Source: Flavobacterium limnophilum (GTDB taxonomy: Bacteria; Bacteroidota; Bacteroidia; Flavobacteriales; Flavobacteriaceae). Taken from it: a DNA stretch of 64,000 nucleotides. Numbering within the stretch: position 1 is the first letter of the stretch; every line of letters starts with the position of its first letter. The position numbers were made by a program, and so were the translations under genes. The notes under the pieces are model-generated. The model made no database searches. It was not told the origin of the DNA and was given only the letters and a program-made list of their open reading frames with translations. This document shows positions 44,358-52,450 of the stretch, in pieces. The stretch is taken from assembly GCF_027111315.2 (NCBI RefSeq), contig NZ_CP114289.2, positions 1,488,001 through 1,552,000 of the forward strand. Direction: 5' to 3'.

Positions 44358-46760
44358 TTATTCCTTGCTGAAAGCTCTGGCTGCTTCTCTTTCTAAATCA
44401 AGATATTGCTCTTTTCCGGTATTAACAGTCACAAAACTGATTTCTCCTCCTTCAAATTCTCCTGGAGAAGAGTATTGTTTGCTGACAGGGTCTCCGCTAT
44501 CCCAGCCCACACATAAACCATCTCCAACAAGGGTAAATTTACCTACTTGAGCCGTCATTGCTCCAGTGGCAACTGCTTTGTCATTGATATACAATTTGGC
44601 TGTCCCTATAGACTCATGGTGTTCACCAGCCTTTTCTTTGGTAAACTCCATGCCAAAAGTGTGTTTTCCGGGTTTTAATATTTCTGTAGATACTAATTGT
44701 TGTTCTTTGATACCAAGGAAATTATACACATAATACAATTTGTGGTCTTTTATAAACAAGCTATGCCCTCCAAAACGAGAACCATGGGCAAAAATTACTC
44801 CTTTAGCATCGGCAGTAATCTCAACATTGGCAACAATCTTGAACGATTTACCTCTAACACTAACAGCCACCGCTTCTGGAACTTGACTGGTATGCGGATA
44901 ATAGGTATAACTATCTGTTGGTTTTTCTTCCGTTGGTCTATCAATATTTAAGATTTGTATGGCAGTACGATCATCTAGCGGCAAAGCTTGATTTTTATTG
45001 GCTTCCTCCAACCATAATTGCTTTAATTCTTCCAGTTTTTCAGGATTTTTTTTAGCCAAATCAATAGACTCCGAACGATCTACATCTACGTGATACAACT
45101 CCCATTTATCTTGGTCAAATTTACCATGATCCGTCAAAGGAGCATGAACCGCAACGGCTTTCCAACCGTCTTGCCAAATGGCACGGGTACCCAACATGGC
45201 AAAATATTGCACATGTTTTTGTGACGGGTCATTCGGTTTGGCGTCAAAACTATACTTCATCGAAACCCCTGATAGTGGATATTGCTCCACTCCACGATAC
45301 ACTTTTGGCATTTCCACTCCACATATTTCAAGAATGGTAGGCACAATATCAACGGCGTGATGGTATTGGTTGCGAACTTCGCCACGGGCTTTAATTCCTT
45401 TTGGCCAAGTAATGGTTAACGGACAATCGGTACCTCCCGCATAGTTGGCATAGCGTTTGAACATTTTGAAAGGAGTGGATAAAGCGGCAGCCCATCCCGT
45501 TGGATAATGCTCATAAGTATTTGGCCCACCCAACTCGTCAATCAGCTTCATGTTTTCGGCTAGATCGTCAGGAAAACCATTGAAAAATTTATTTTCATTC
45601 ACGGAACCGTTTGGCGTGCCTTCCCCCGAAGCTCCGTTATCCGAGGCATACATAATGACTGTATTTTCATATTGTCCAGTCTTTTTTAAATAATCAACAA
45701 TGCGACCAATTTGGACATCGGTATATTCAGAAAATGCAGCATATACTTCACACAAACGGGAGAACAATTTCTTTTCATCAGCGCTAAGTGATTCCCACGG
45801 ACGCACTGCATCTGCCGGATTGGCCATATCTGCCGGCATAGGGTTCCATTCGGTAAGTTTTGTTCCTTTTGGCAAAATACCTTTTTCAATCATTCTTGGC
45901 ATAACCCATTTGCGATAAGCATCATAGCCATCATCAAATTTCCCCTTGTATTTGGCTATATAATCGGCTGGCGCTTGATGAGGAGCGTGATTGGCTCCCG
46001 GACAATACCACATAAACCAAGGCTTGGAAGGATTGGCCGATTTCTGGTCACCAATCATTTTGATGGCTTGGTCTGCTAAATCTTTGGATAAATGATAGCC
46101 TTTTTCAGGACCATAAGGTGCTTCGATAGCGTGGTTGTCTTCGGTCAAATCAGGATAAAACTGGTTGGTTTCTCCACCAATAAAACCATAAAAACGGTCA
46201 TATCCTTGTTGCAAAGGCCACTGACTTTTATTGGCTCCAGCAGATAAATCAGTTTCCGGAACATTATGGTCTTTTCCTAACCAAAATGTACTCCAACCAT
46301 TGTCGTTAAGAATTTGTGCCATGGTAGCAGCCTGTGCAGGCAACTGGCAGCTATAACCCGGAAATCCATTGGCTCCTTCGGTGATGGCTCCCATACCGTT
46401 CAGGTTATGGTTGCGACCAGTATTTATACAAGAACGAGTTGGAGAACAAAGAGCCACGGTTTGCCACTGTGTATAAGTCAAACCATCGGCAGCCAATTTA
46501 TCCATCGTAGGCATGTTAATTCTCCCTCCATAAGGTGACCATGCCGCTAGACCGGTATCATCATAAAGAATAAATAAAATGTTGGGAGATCCATCTGGCG
46601 CTTTTTTACGGATGAAAGAAGTCCAATCTGCTTTCGAATCACGAACATCGAGCTTAACGACGCCATTAAACGGCGGAACTTTTTCTTGGGCAATGCCACT
46701 AAAAGTAATTAGCAACACTCCAAGAAGCATTGAATAGATCAATAGAAATTTTTTCTTCAT
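44358..46760 (-). CDS. arylsulfatase (CSPTR type), large
   Basis: The largest of the three sulfatases here has 800 residues with a signal peptide (1-24, ending GIAQ). Motifs: ILFILYDDTGLA (metal-binding Asp pair), formylglycine motif CSPTR at Cys105, GKDHNVPE, ASDNGASGEG near 375, and a C-terminal beta-domain (about 630-790, with GSRFGGHSLFIKDH). It is a paralogue of the 776-residue enzyme, sharing layout and the C-terminal domain. It is transcribed alone, with a full -7 box (TATATTTG) 72 bp upstream. Substrate unknown. Confidence 0.93.
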   Translation of the reverse strand: MKKKFLLIYSMLLGVLLITFSGIAQEKVPPFNGVVKLDVRDSKADWTSFIRKKAPDGSPNILFILYDDTGLAAWSPYGGRINMPTMDKLAADGLTYTQWQTVALCSPTRSCINTGRNHNLNGMGAITEGANGFPGYSCQLPAQAATMAQILNDNGWSTFWLGKDHNVPETDLSAGANKSQWPLQQGYDRFYGFIGGETNQFYPDLTEDNHAIEAPYGPEKGYHLSKDLADQAIKMIGDQKSANPSKPWFMWYCPGANHAPHQAPADYIAKYKGKFDDGYDAYRKWVMPRMIEKGILPKGTKLTEWNPMPADMANPADAVRPWESLSADEKKLFSRLCEVYAAFSEYTDVQIGRIVDYLKKTGQYENTVIMYASDNGASGEGTPNGSVNENKFFNGFPDDLAENMKLIDELGGPNTYEHYPTGWAAALSTPFKMFKRYANYAGGTDCPLTITWPKGIKARGEVRNQYHHAVDIVPTILEICGVEMPKVYRGVEQYPLSGVSMKYSFDAKPNDPSQKHVQYFAMLGTRAIWQDGWKAVAVHAPLTDHGKFDQDKWELYHVDVDRSESIDLAKKNPEKLEELKQLWLEEANKNQALPLDDRTAIQILNIDRPTEEKPTDSYTYYPHTSQVPEAVAVSVRGKSFKIVANVEITADAKGVIFAHGSRFGGHSLFIKDHKLYYVYNFLGIKEQQLVSTEILKPGKHTFGMEFTKEKAGEHHESIGTAKLYINDKAVATGAMTAQVGKFTLVGDGLCVGWDSGDPVSKQYSSPGEFEGGEISFVTVNTGKEQYLDLEREAARAFSKE

Positions 46761-46831
46761 TTTTCTTTTTGTTTTTTGCGATTAATTAATTTTTTGATTA
46801 ACCTGAATAAAATTTAAATAACTTATTCTTA

Positions 46832-46868
46832 CAAATATACTATAAACCCAATTAGTTATTGGTCTAGT
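46832..46868 (-). promoter_or_regulatory. sulfatase promoter with AACTA half-sites
   Basis: TATATTTG on the minus strand (46832-46839) is a perfect -7 box. Just upstream, 46853-46868 holds two AACTA half-sites as a direct repeat, AACTA-x6-TAACTA, instead of the inverted pair seen at other sulfatase-cluster promoters. It may be a degenerate site of the same regulator. Confidence 0.4.
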
Positions 46869-47349
46869 TACAACTGCTCTCAGGGAGTAAAGTATATCTT
46901 TTGACGAATATAGAAAAAAAATTACTTACAAACCTAAATATCACTAATTTAGAATGATTTAAGAATTTGTTTTTTTGCTTTGAAATATAATTCAGGACAA
47001 AAATGTACATTTGGTTTTCTAAATTACTGCAAACGATGCACTACCTTATATCGGAAATGGTTTCGTAATTACTGCTGAATTCAAATTAGACTATTATAAA
47101 AATCTGAAAGCCTTAGGAACAGTTGTAATACCTGCACACTACTATTAAAACCCTAAGTTTATCGGGTTATTTAGTTGCGCAGCCTTTCTTGTTTAAGAAA
47201 TACCAAATTAAAAAACTTCAAGAAGACAAATCCAAGCATTACAAAGTATCTTGGTTTATAATTTATTTGGCAGTCAATTTCTTCTAAATACTGCTAGTTT
47301 GATTGATCATTTTCTAGGTCACTACTCCAAAGGAATTTATAGCCGCAAC

Positions 47350-47380
47350 TACCTAACAGGTTTCAAAAAACCTGTCAGGT
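47350..47380. repeat. dispersed-type hairpin repeat (ACCTGACAGG core)
   Basis: ACCTAACAGGTTT faces AACCTGTCAGGT with one mismatch over a short A-rich loop. Without a T run downstream on the minus strand it is not a convincing terminator for the TonB receptor gene; hairpins of this type are common in flavobacterial intergenic DNA. Confidence 0.5.
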
Positions 47381-47461
47381 ATGGGAATTGTTCAATAGCA
47401 TTAATTTAAGTTGGTTTTTGTAATGGCTACTATGGACAAATCAATGTTTTGAAGTTTCTTT

Positions 47462-50065
47462 TTAGATTTCACCAACATTCCAGGTTAATGACAAATAATA
47501 AAAAGCACCTATTTGTGGGCCTCCCAATATGGAATAATACGGCTTGTTCAGGAAATTGATTCCTCCAAGTTTGGCAACAACTCCTGGCTTTTTGAAATCA
47601 TAATTGATTTGGGCATCCATTGCCCAGTAAGACGGCACTTCCCCGCTGACCAAGAAAGAAACATAGTCGTATGGGCTTTGTTGGCGATAGGTGACGCTTA
47701 CTCCAAGATTTCTCCATAAATTTTCGACTATAACTGTTCCGTTGGCCATGATTTGTGGAGTATTGAAACCGTCTTCCAATCCGTCTTGCTCATCGGTTCG
47801 ATCCAATTTGGAATACGTTAGATTCCCCAAAAACGAGAATACAGAATTGTAGCGGTATTTCAACCCCAAGCTGCTTCCATAATTGTAGATTTTACTTTTG
47901 GAATTGGTCCACAAACGGTAACGGCTCTGGGTAGTTTTCGAATAAAGAGCAGTTGGTATTTGTGCCGGATTGCTTGTGTTCGGGATACTGGCTTCTACTT
48001 GGGCAATAAAATTTTCGTAACGATTGTAATAAAAGTCGGCATCAATTAACAAACTCTTTTTTAGGGCAAGACCCCTGAATCCAAATTCAAAAGAACGAAC
48101 AAATTCTGGTTCTAAATACGTGTAAGGATTTTTCTGAATGATAGCTTTGTTTTTGTCAATCGCTTGGGCTTGTGTCAGGCCAAGAGTGTTGAGGTCACTG
48201 GTTACTTGAGCCTGAAACTTGTCGATGGACACTTTCGTATAAGAGTTTTCGAAAATACCGTCCGACATGATTCGCAATCCTCCCACTCTTTTGACGCCAC
48301 CACTGTTTACATTGGAAAAACCTTCAAAAATACTCGGAAATCGGTAACCACTTTGATAAGAAGCCCGGAAGTTGACCGCCTCTTTCGGAGAATATACCGC
48401 GGTAAATCTTGACGTGAACTTCACTTCAAAATAATCGGCTTTGTCGCCGCGAATGGAGGCACTCAAACGTAATTTTTTACTAAATAAATCTTTGCTCAAT
48501 TGGGTGAATCCGCCTGTTTTTCCATAAGTTAAGTTTTCACCATTATGCTCTGGATTGATAAAATAATTGCCGTCTGGAACAATGATATAGGTTCTATAAT
48601 CAAATCCACTTAGGAGTTGTACCCCAATTTTCGTGAAAAAGTCGGTAAAAGCCTTGTCCCAGTTCAACAAGCCTTCCGAATGAACGAGACTTGATTTTAC
48701 GCGAAGTGCCGCACCATAATCCCAATTGTTGATGTTGACCAACTCTTCTTTCTTTTGTTCATAAGCAGCAGTGCCGGGAACAAATCTTCCCTCATCCGAT
48801 GTTGTTCTGGCTATTTTATGGGCATCGGCAACGACCGATCCATTGGTTACGGCATTATTGTAGGCCGTGGTATAATCGGAAAACCATTTATCGTCGGATT
48901 TAAAAGCCCGATCCATATTTTCTGCCAAGGAGCGCATATTGTATGACTTGCCCGTGTTTTCCTGTGTCAAATATCCTCGAACCATAAAAACATCCGTATG
49001 GTAATCAATCGCATATTGACTTAACTTGTAATCTTCTAATCTAAAACGGTTGGAACGTTGATAGACTGTATTAATTAAAGCTCCTTTGTAAGTTATGGCT
49101 AATTCGTGCCCTTTTTTGGGTCGAAAATACAAGCCGGCATCCCATTTGTAATTCTCGATACCATAATCCGCAATCTCGGTTTCTCTGTAACCTGTTCTGG
49201 AAACCACGTATTTTTTGCCGTTCAAAGTCAATGTTTTTCGGTTGGCCGATTCGTTTCCATAGCCATTTACCTCGTCATAAGCCGGATTGTCATCGCCATA
49301 CAAATTGGTTGACGCATTCAGGTTTGGAGCCAAATCGGTTCGGTTGTCGGCAACCCAATCGGTTCCATTAGTGATGGAAGCATTGATTTTGAAAGCCATT
49401 TTCGAGTTGAATGCTTGGGCATAACGCAAATTGGTTGTGGTAAAAAGTTGGGGAGAAAAACGATCAACATTCCCGACATGATTCACGCCCGTCAATTGTT
49501 GAATGCTCATTCCCTGGTACTGAAACGGATTTTGGGTCTGGATGTTGGCCAATCCATTGATGGCGTTCATTCCGTATAAAGCGGCAGCCGAACCCGGAAT
49601 CACTTCAATTTTATCGATGTCAAGGTCATTGGCGCCAAGAGCATTGGCTATGGGTGCGCCCAAATGCGGTGCCTGATTGTCTATTCCGTCTATTAATTGG
49701 GCAAATCGAACATTGGTGGTGTTGGCAAATCCCCGGGTGTTGATGACTTTGAAACCTAGACTGGGAATGATGATTTGCACATTTTTCAAGTTTTCCAAGC
49801 CATCAAAATGAGTAGGAGAACCATATTTTTTGGCATCAGCCGATTGTAATTGTTCAATGCTGATGGGCGAACGCAAAATAGTTTCTTGGGTGCGGGAAGC
49901 CGTTACCACCACTTCCTTAAGTTCGAGTGCTGGAGTTAGGGTATCGGCGAGTGGTTTGCTAAAATCCTGTTTTAATTTGGTGTCTTTCTCGGTTTGTCCA
50001 GAGGCTTCGCAAATAGGGACTAAAGCAATAAAACTTGAGCCCAATAGCGTGTAAATCTTTTTCAT
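47462..50065 (-). CDS. TonB-dependent outer membrane receptor
   Basis: This active-transport gate of 867 residues uses TonB energy to import a bound ligand. It has a signal peptide (1-23), a TonB-box-like LKEVVVTASR, a plug domain (about 55-175; IEVIPGSAAALYGMNAINGLANI) and a 22-stranded barrel ending LSLTWNVGEI. There is no N-terminal carboxypeptidase-like domain and no SusD gene next to it, so it is not a typical glycan importer. A ModE-type DNA-binding gene lies upstream on the same strand, and a possible ModE operator precedes it, so molybdate or tungstate is a reasonable but unproven substrate. Confidence 0.92.
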   Translation of the reverse strand: MKKIYTLLGSSFIALVPICEASGQTEKDTKLKQDFSKPLADTLTPALELKEVVVTASRTQETILRSPISIEQLQSADAKKYGSPTHFDGLENLKNVQIIIPSLGFKVINTRGFANTTNVRFAQLIDGIDNQAPHLGAPIANALGANDLDIDKIEVIPGSAAALYGMNAINGLANIQTQNPFQYQGMSIQQLTGVNHVGNVDRFSPQLFTTTNLRYAQAFNSKMAFKINASITNGTDWVADNRTDLAPNLNASTNLYGDDNPAYDEVNGYGNESANRKTLTLNGKKYVVSRTGYRETEIADYGIENYKWDAGLYFRPKKGHELAITYKGALINTVYQRSNRFRLEDYKLSQYAIDYHTDVFMVRGYLTQENTGKSYNMRSLAENMDRAFKSDDKWFSDYTTAYNNAVTNGSVVADAHKIARTTSDEGRFVPGTAAYEQKKEELVNINNWDYGAALRVKSSLVHSEGLLNWDKAFTDFFTKIGVQLLSGFDYRTYIIVPDGNYFINPEHNGENLTYGKTGGFTQLSKDLFSKKLRLSASIRGDKADYFEVKFTSRFTAVYSPKEAVNFRASYQSGYRFPSIFEGFSNVNSGGVKRVGGLRIMSDGIFENSYTKVSIDKFQAQVTSDLNTLGLTQAQAIDKNKAIIQKNPYTYLEPEFVRSFEFGFRGLALKKSLLIDADFYYNRYENFIAQVEASIPNTSNPAQIPTALYSKTTQSRYRLWTNSKSKIYNYGSSLGLKYRYNSVFSFLGNLTYSKLDRTDEQDGLEDGFNTPQIMANGTVIVENLWRNLGVSVTYRQQSPYDYVSFLVSGEVPSYWAMDAQINYDFKKPGVVAKLGGINFLNKPYYSILGGPQIGAFYYLSLTWNVGEI

Positions 50066-50106
50066 TTTGTGATTTTGAATGTTGATATTTCTTTTTAGGT
50101 ATTAAT

Positions 50107-50155
50107 GCTCGGAACTTCATAATCATTGCAGCGATTAAGTTTCGGGCTTTTTTTG
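50107..50155 (+). terminator. plus-strand terminator-like hairpin in the receptor leader
   Basis: GCTCGGAACTT and AAGTTTCGGGC form an uninterrupted 11-bp stem in plus-strand RNA (two G-U pairs), with an inner AATC/GATT pair, followed by a T run. In the minus-strand RNA two pairs are lost. No plus-strand gene precedes it, so it may end an antisense RNA or be a leader structure. Confidence 0.45.
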
Positions 50156-50174
50156 TTTTAAAATTTTACTTATT

Positions 50175-50198
50175 CGATATAAACTAAAATAGATAACG
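50175..50198. promoter_or_regulatory. candidate ModE operator upstream of the TonB receptor
   Basis: This 24-bp dyad has CGATAT at one end and ATAACG at the other, 12 bp apart, the same length and outer arms as the E. coli modA operator (CGTTAT...ATAACG). It is 110-133 bp upstream of the receptor start and 16 bp after the modE-like stop. Confidence 0.45.
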
Positions 50199-50213
50199 AT
50201 ACGCAAAAAAAAG

Positions 50214-50546
50214 CTAAAGGTTGATTTCTACATTAATCTGGCTGACCATCTTGTCAAATTGCTCTTGAATTTGCCGATACTCGCCAAGGATTCTTTCGCC
50301 ATAAGCCGAGATCATTGCTCCTCCTCCATTGGTTCCTCCTCGTTGCATAATGACCAAAAGCTCTGGAGCCACTCGATTCATCTCTTCTATCATATTCCAG
50401 GCGTGTTGATAAGAAATCTTGAGTTTTTTGGCCGCACCACTCAAACTACCGCTCTGAACAATTTCTTTGAGCAGTTCGGTTTTTGTTGCATTCAAAAAGC
50501 TATTGCCATCTTTCTTGATGGAGATATGACATTCTACCTCAATCAT
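50214..50546 (-). CDS. ModE-type DNA-binding protein (winged HTH, no TOBE domain)
   Basis: The protein has 110 residues from the ATG at 50546 (MIEVECHI). It is the LysR-like winged helix of ModE N-termini: LLKEIVQSGSLSGAAKKLKISYQHAWNMIEEMN followed by QRGGTNGGGAMISAYGERIL, the typical GG-rich wing, then a dimerisation helix. Full ModE has C-terminal TOBE domains that sense molybdate. Here that part is missing, and a separate Mop/TOBE gene lies 2 bp upstream in the same operon, so the two products may act together. It precedes a TonB receptor gene. Confidence 0.85.
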   Translation of the reverse strand: MIEVECHISIKKDGNSFLNATKTELLKEIVQSGSLSGAAKKLKISYQHAWNMIEEMNRVAPELLVIMQRGGTNGGGAMISAYGERILGEYRQIQEQFDKMVSQINVEINL

Positions 50547-50548
50547 GA

Positions 50549-50791
50549 TTATTTGCAATCACATTTACCGTCTTTACACTCACAAGGAACTCCAATAATC
50601 ACTTCCGTCGATTTGATGACGGCAAATGCTTCGTCGCCCGGTTTTAAATTCAAATCGGAAATGGCATCTTTGGATATGATGGACGAGATTACATTTCCAT
50701 TACCCAAGTCAAGCAAGACTTTTGCAGTAATCAATCCCACATCCACTTTGAGGATTTTCCCTTTTAATTGGTTTTGTGCACTTAATTTCAT
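50549..50791 (-). CDS. Mop/TOBE-domain molybdate-binding protein
   Basis: This 80-residue cytoplasmic protein has a single TOBE/Mop domain (about 1-68: SAQNQLKGKILKVDVG, AKVLLDLGNGNVISSIIS, LKPGDEAFAVIKST.VIIGV). Mop proteins store or sense molybdate and tungstate. Unusually it ends with PCECKDGKCDCK, four cysteines in 12 residues, which could bind metal. Its stop is 2 bp before the modE-like start. Twin dyads 107-154 bp upstream may control the operon. Confidence 0.85.
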   Translation of the reverse strand: MKLSAQNQLKGKILKVDVGLITAKVLLDLGNGNVISSIISKDAISDLNLKPGDEAFAVIKSTEVIIGVPCECKDGKCDCK

Positions 50792-50897
50792 GATATATAT
50801 TTATTGGGTTAATTCTTTATCTCGTTTTACAAGCCTCGTGCCATTAAATTCAACCTGCTGTAATTCAATAAATTACCAAAAGATACTGCCAAAATGT

Positions 50898-50945
50898 TTT
50901 ACATTTATGTAAACAAAACAGGGTTCGTTTTTACATAAACGTAAA
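50898..50945. promoter_or_regulatory. twin dyads upstream of the mop-modE operon
   Basis: Two 16-bp near-palindromes, TTTACATTTATGTAAA (50898-50913) and TTTACATAAACGTAAA (50930-50945), start 32 bp apart, about three helical turns. They lie in the 387-bp spacer between mop and sodC. They resemble a pair of regulator sites; the regulator is unknown. Confidence 0.5.
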
Positions 50946-50998
50946 TTAGTTGTCCTCAAATTTAATGTTTTTAAGAGGACGGGTCAAAGCCTACTCAA

Positions 50999-51042
50999 AG
51001 CCATAGATAAGCCATAGATAAGCCATAGATAAGTCATGGATA
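50999..51042. repeat. four 11-bp direct repeats upstream of sodC
   Basis: AGCCATAGATA occurs three times in a row and a fourth time as AGTCATGGATA, giving an 11-bp period close to one turn of DNA. They end 136 bp before the sodC start. Confidence 0.7.
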
Positions 51043-51178
51043 AACCTAGGTTGTGGTATGACAAATAATTACCAGAAATGATATTCATATCAACTGGACA
51101 AAGTCGATTTTAAGATAACTTTAGTTTTTTATATTTTTATAATCCCTAATATTGTAGAAACAATCTAAACCAAATACA

Positions 51179-51706
51179 ATGAAAAAAATAATCCTCTCCG
51201 CGGCACTGCTCCTAGCCATCCTTATTGGATGCAAAACCAACAGCAATTCCTCTGATTCCAAGAATTTGAACATCACGTTCGAATCAAAAAGCAACAGTAA
51301 CGTAACCGGAACTGCCACCTTTACGGAAAAGAAGGGCAAAGTGACTTTCGTGGCCAAACTGTCGGGATTAACTCCCGGAATTCACGCCATCCACATTCAC
51401 GAAAAATCAGATTGTACCGCCGCTGACGGAAGTTCCGCCGGAGGACACTGGAATCCAACCTTCAAAAAACACGGGAAATGGGGCGTTGGCGAATACCACA
51501 GAGGAGACATTGGCAATTTCATGGCTGACGAAAAAGGAAACGGAACCATCACTTTAACAACCGATGAATGGGCTATTGGTGGCGAAGATGCAACTAAAAA
51601 CATTCTTGGAAAAGGATTGATCGTACATCAAGGTGCCGATGATTTCACCTCCCAACCTGCAGGAAATGCCGGTGCCAGAGTGGCTTGTTCGGCAATCATT
51701 AAATAG
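51179..51706 (+). CDS. sodC: Cu,Zn superoxide dismutase, lipoprotein
   Basis: Dismutates superoxide in the cell envelope. The 175 residues have a signal peptide with lipobox LIGC (Cys18). All metal ligands are visible: Cu at His72 and His74 (HIHEKSDC), the bridging His90 (AGGHWNP), Zn at His98, His107 and Asp110 (YHRGDIGN), and Cu at His150 (IVHQGADDF). The disulphide Cys79-Cys170 and active-site Arg167 are present. The signature GNAGARVAC closes the protein. It is a single-gene unit; its promoter is probably the AT-rich stretch after the 11-bp repeats (a -7-like TAATATTG at 51147). Confidence 0.96.
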   Translation: MKKIILSAALLLAILIGCKTNSNSSDSKNLNITFESKSNSNVTGTATFTEKKGKVTFVAKLSGLTPGIHAIHIHEKSDCTAADGSSAGGHWNPTFKKHGKWGVGEYHRGDIGNFMADEKGNGTITLTTDEWAIGGEDATKNILGKGLIVHQGADDFTSQPAGNAGARVACSAIIK

Positions 51707-51724
51707 TTTTACACTAATTATACA

Positions 51725-51813
51725 TTGACACAGATTTTACAAATTGTCACAGATTAATTTGTGTCAATTTGTGACCCGAGCGATTGCGAATAGGCGAAGC
51801 AAATCTGTGTCAA
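51725..51813. repeat. 89-bp inverted-repeat element downstream of sodC
   Basis: TTGACACAGATTT (51725-51737) and AAATCTGTGTCAA (51801-51813) are perfect 13-bp inverted arms. Inside are several TTTGTG/CACA words and a GCGATTGCGAATAGGCG core. It looks like a dispersed flavobacterial palindromic element, and the arm lies just before the YdeI-like gene. Confidence 0.7.
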
Positions 51814-51829
51814 AATAACCTCAAAATAG

Positions 51830-52399
51830 TTGGACAAAAAAGAACACCATTATTTCAAAAATGCCAAAGAATGGCGGGAATGGTTGCACGAAAACCATGA
51901 TAAATCCACTGGCATTTGCCTTATTTTCTACAAAGTGGGCAGCAAAATGGAAAGCATGCGCTGGGAAGAAGCCGTTCAAGTGGCAATTTGCTACGGCTGG
52001 ATCGATTCGACAGTAAAAAAGATGGACGAAGAACGCCGAAAACAAGTGTTCTCGCCAAGAAAAGACAAAAGTGTTTGGAGCAAACTCAACAAAACCTATA
52101 TCGAAAAACTCCTCAAGGAAAATCTCGTTCACGAAAGTGGCTTGGCCAAAATCGAAATCGCCAAGCAAAACGGTTCCTGGACTTCCTCGGATGCGGTTGA
52201 AGAGTTACTTATTCCAGATGATTTAAAAAGGGCATTCAAGCAAAATGAAACGGCTTTTGAAAATTATAAAAATTTCAGTCCATCCTACAGAAAAAGTTAT
52301 CTTTATTGGCTCAATCAAGCCAAAAGAGAAGAAACTCGAAATAACCGAATAACCCAAATCATGAATCTTTGTCGTGAAAATAAAAAATCAAGAGCATAA
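51830..52399 (+). CDS. YdeI/OmpD-associated family protein
   Basis: This 189-residue cytoplasmic protein has the YdeI layout: EWREWLHENHDKSTGICLIFYK, WEEAVQVAICYGWIDST, VFSPRKDKSVWSKLNKTYIEKL, then the bacteriocin-protection helix region (LKRAFKQNETAFENYKNFS, SYRKSYLYWL). The function of the family is unclear (stress and peptide tolerance have been proposed). The start is TTG at 51830: an in-frame TAG directly precedes it and the next Met is about residue 40, so no other start fits. Confidence 0.88.
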   Translation: MDKKEHHYFKNAKEWREWLHENHDKSTGICLIFYKVGSKMESMRWEEAVQVAICYGWIDSTVKKMDEERRKQVFSPRKDKSVWSKLNKTYIEKLLKENLVHESGLAKIEIAKQNGSWTSSDAVEELLIPDDLKRAFKQNETAFENYKNFSPSYRKSYLYWLNQAKREETRNNRITQIMNLCRENKKSRA

Positions 52400-52450
52400 T
52401 TTTTCTAAAAATTCATAAAAAAACATAGCTTTGCAACTCAAAAAAAAGCA

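Larger units (their letters stand above)
46761..47461. other. 701-bp region without an intact gene
   Basis: Apart from the sulfatase promoter, the region holds short open stretches that look like gene debris on the plus strand: one ends in PAHYY then a stop near 47146, another encodes LFKKYQIKKLQEDKSKHYK and stops near 47287. Neither has a start or a family I recognise. A hairpin-forming repeat with the core AACCTGTCAGGT lies at 47350-47380. Confidence 0.55.

Noticed and set aside
50066..50213. Cobalamin or molybdenum-cofactor riboswitch upstream of the TonB receptor
   Set aside because: No conserved riboswitch core was seen; only a single hairpin and a short dyad are present.
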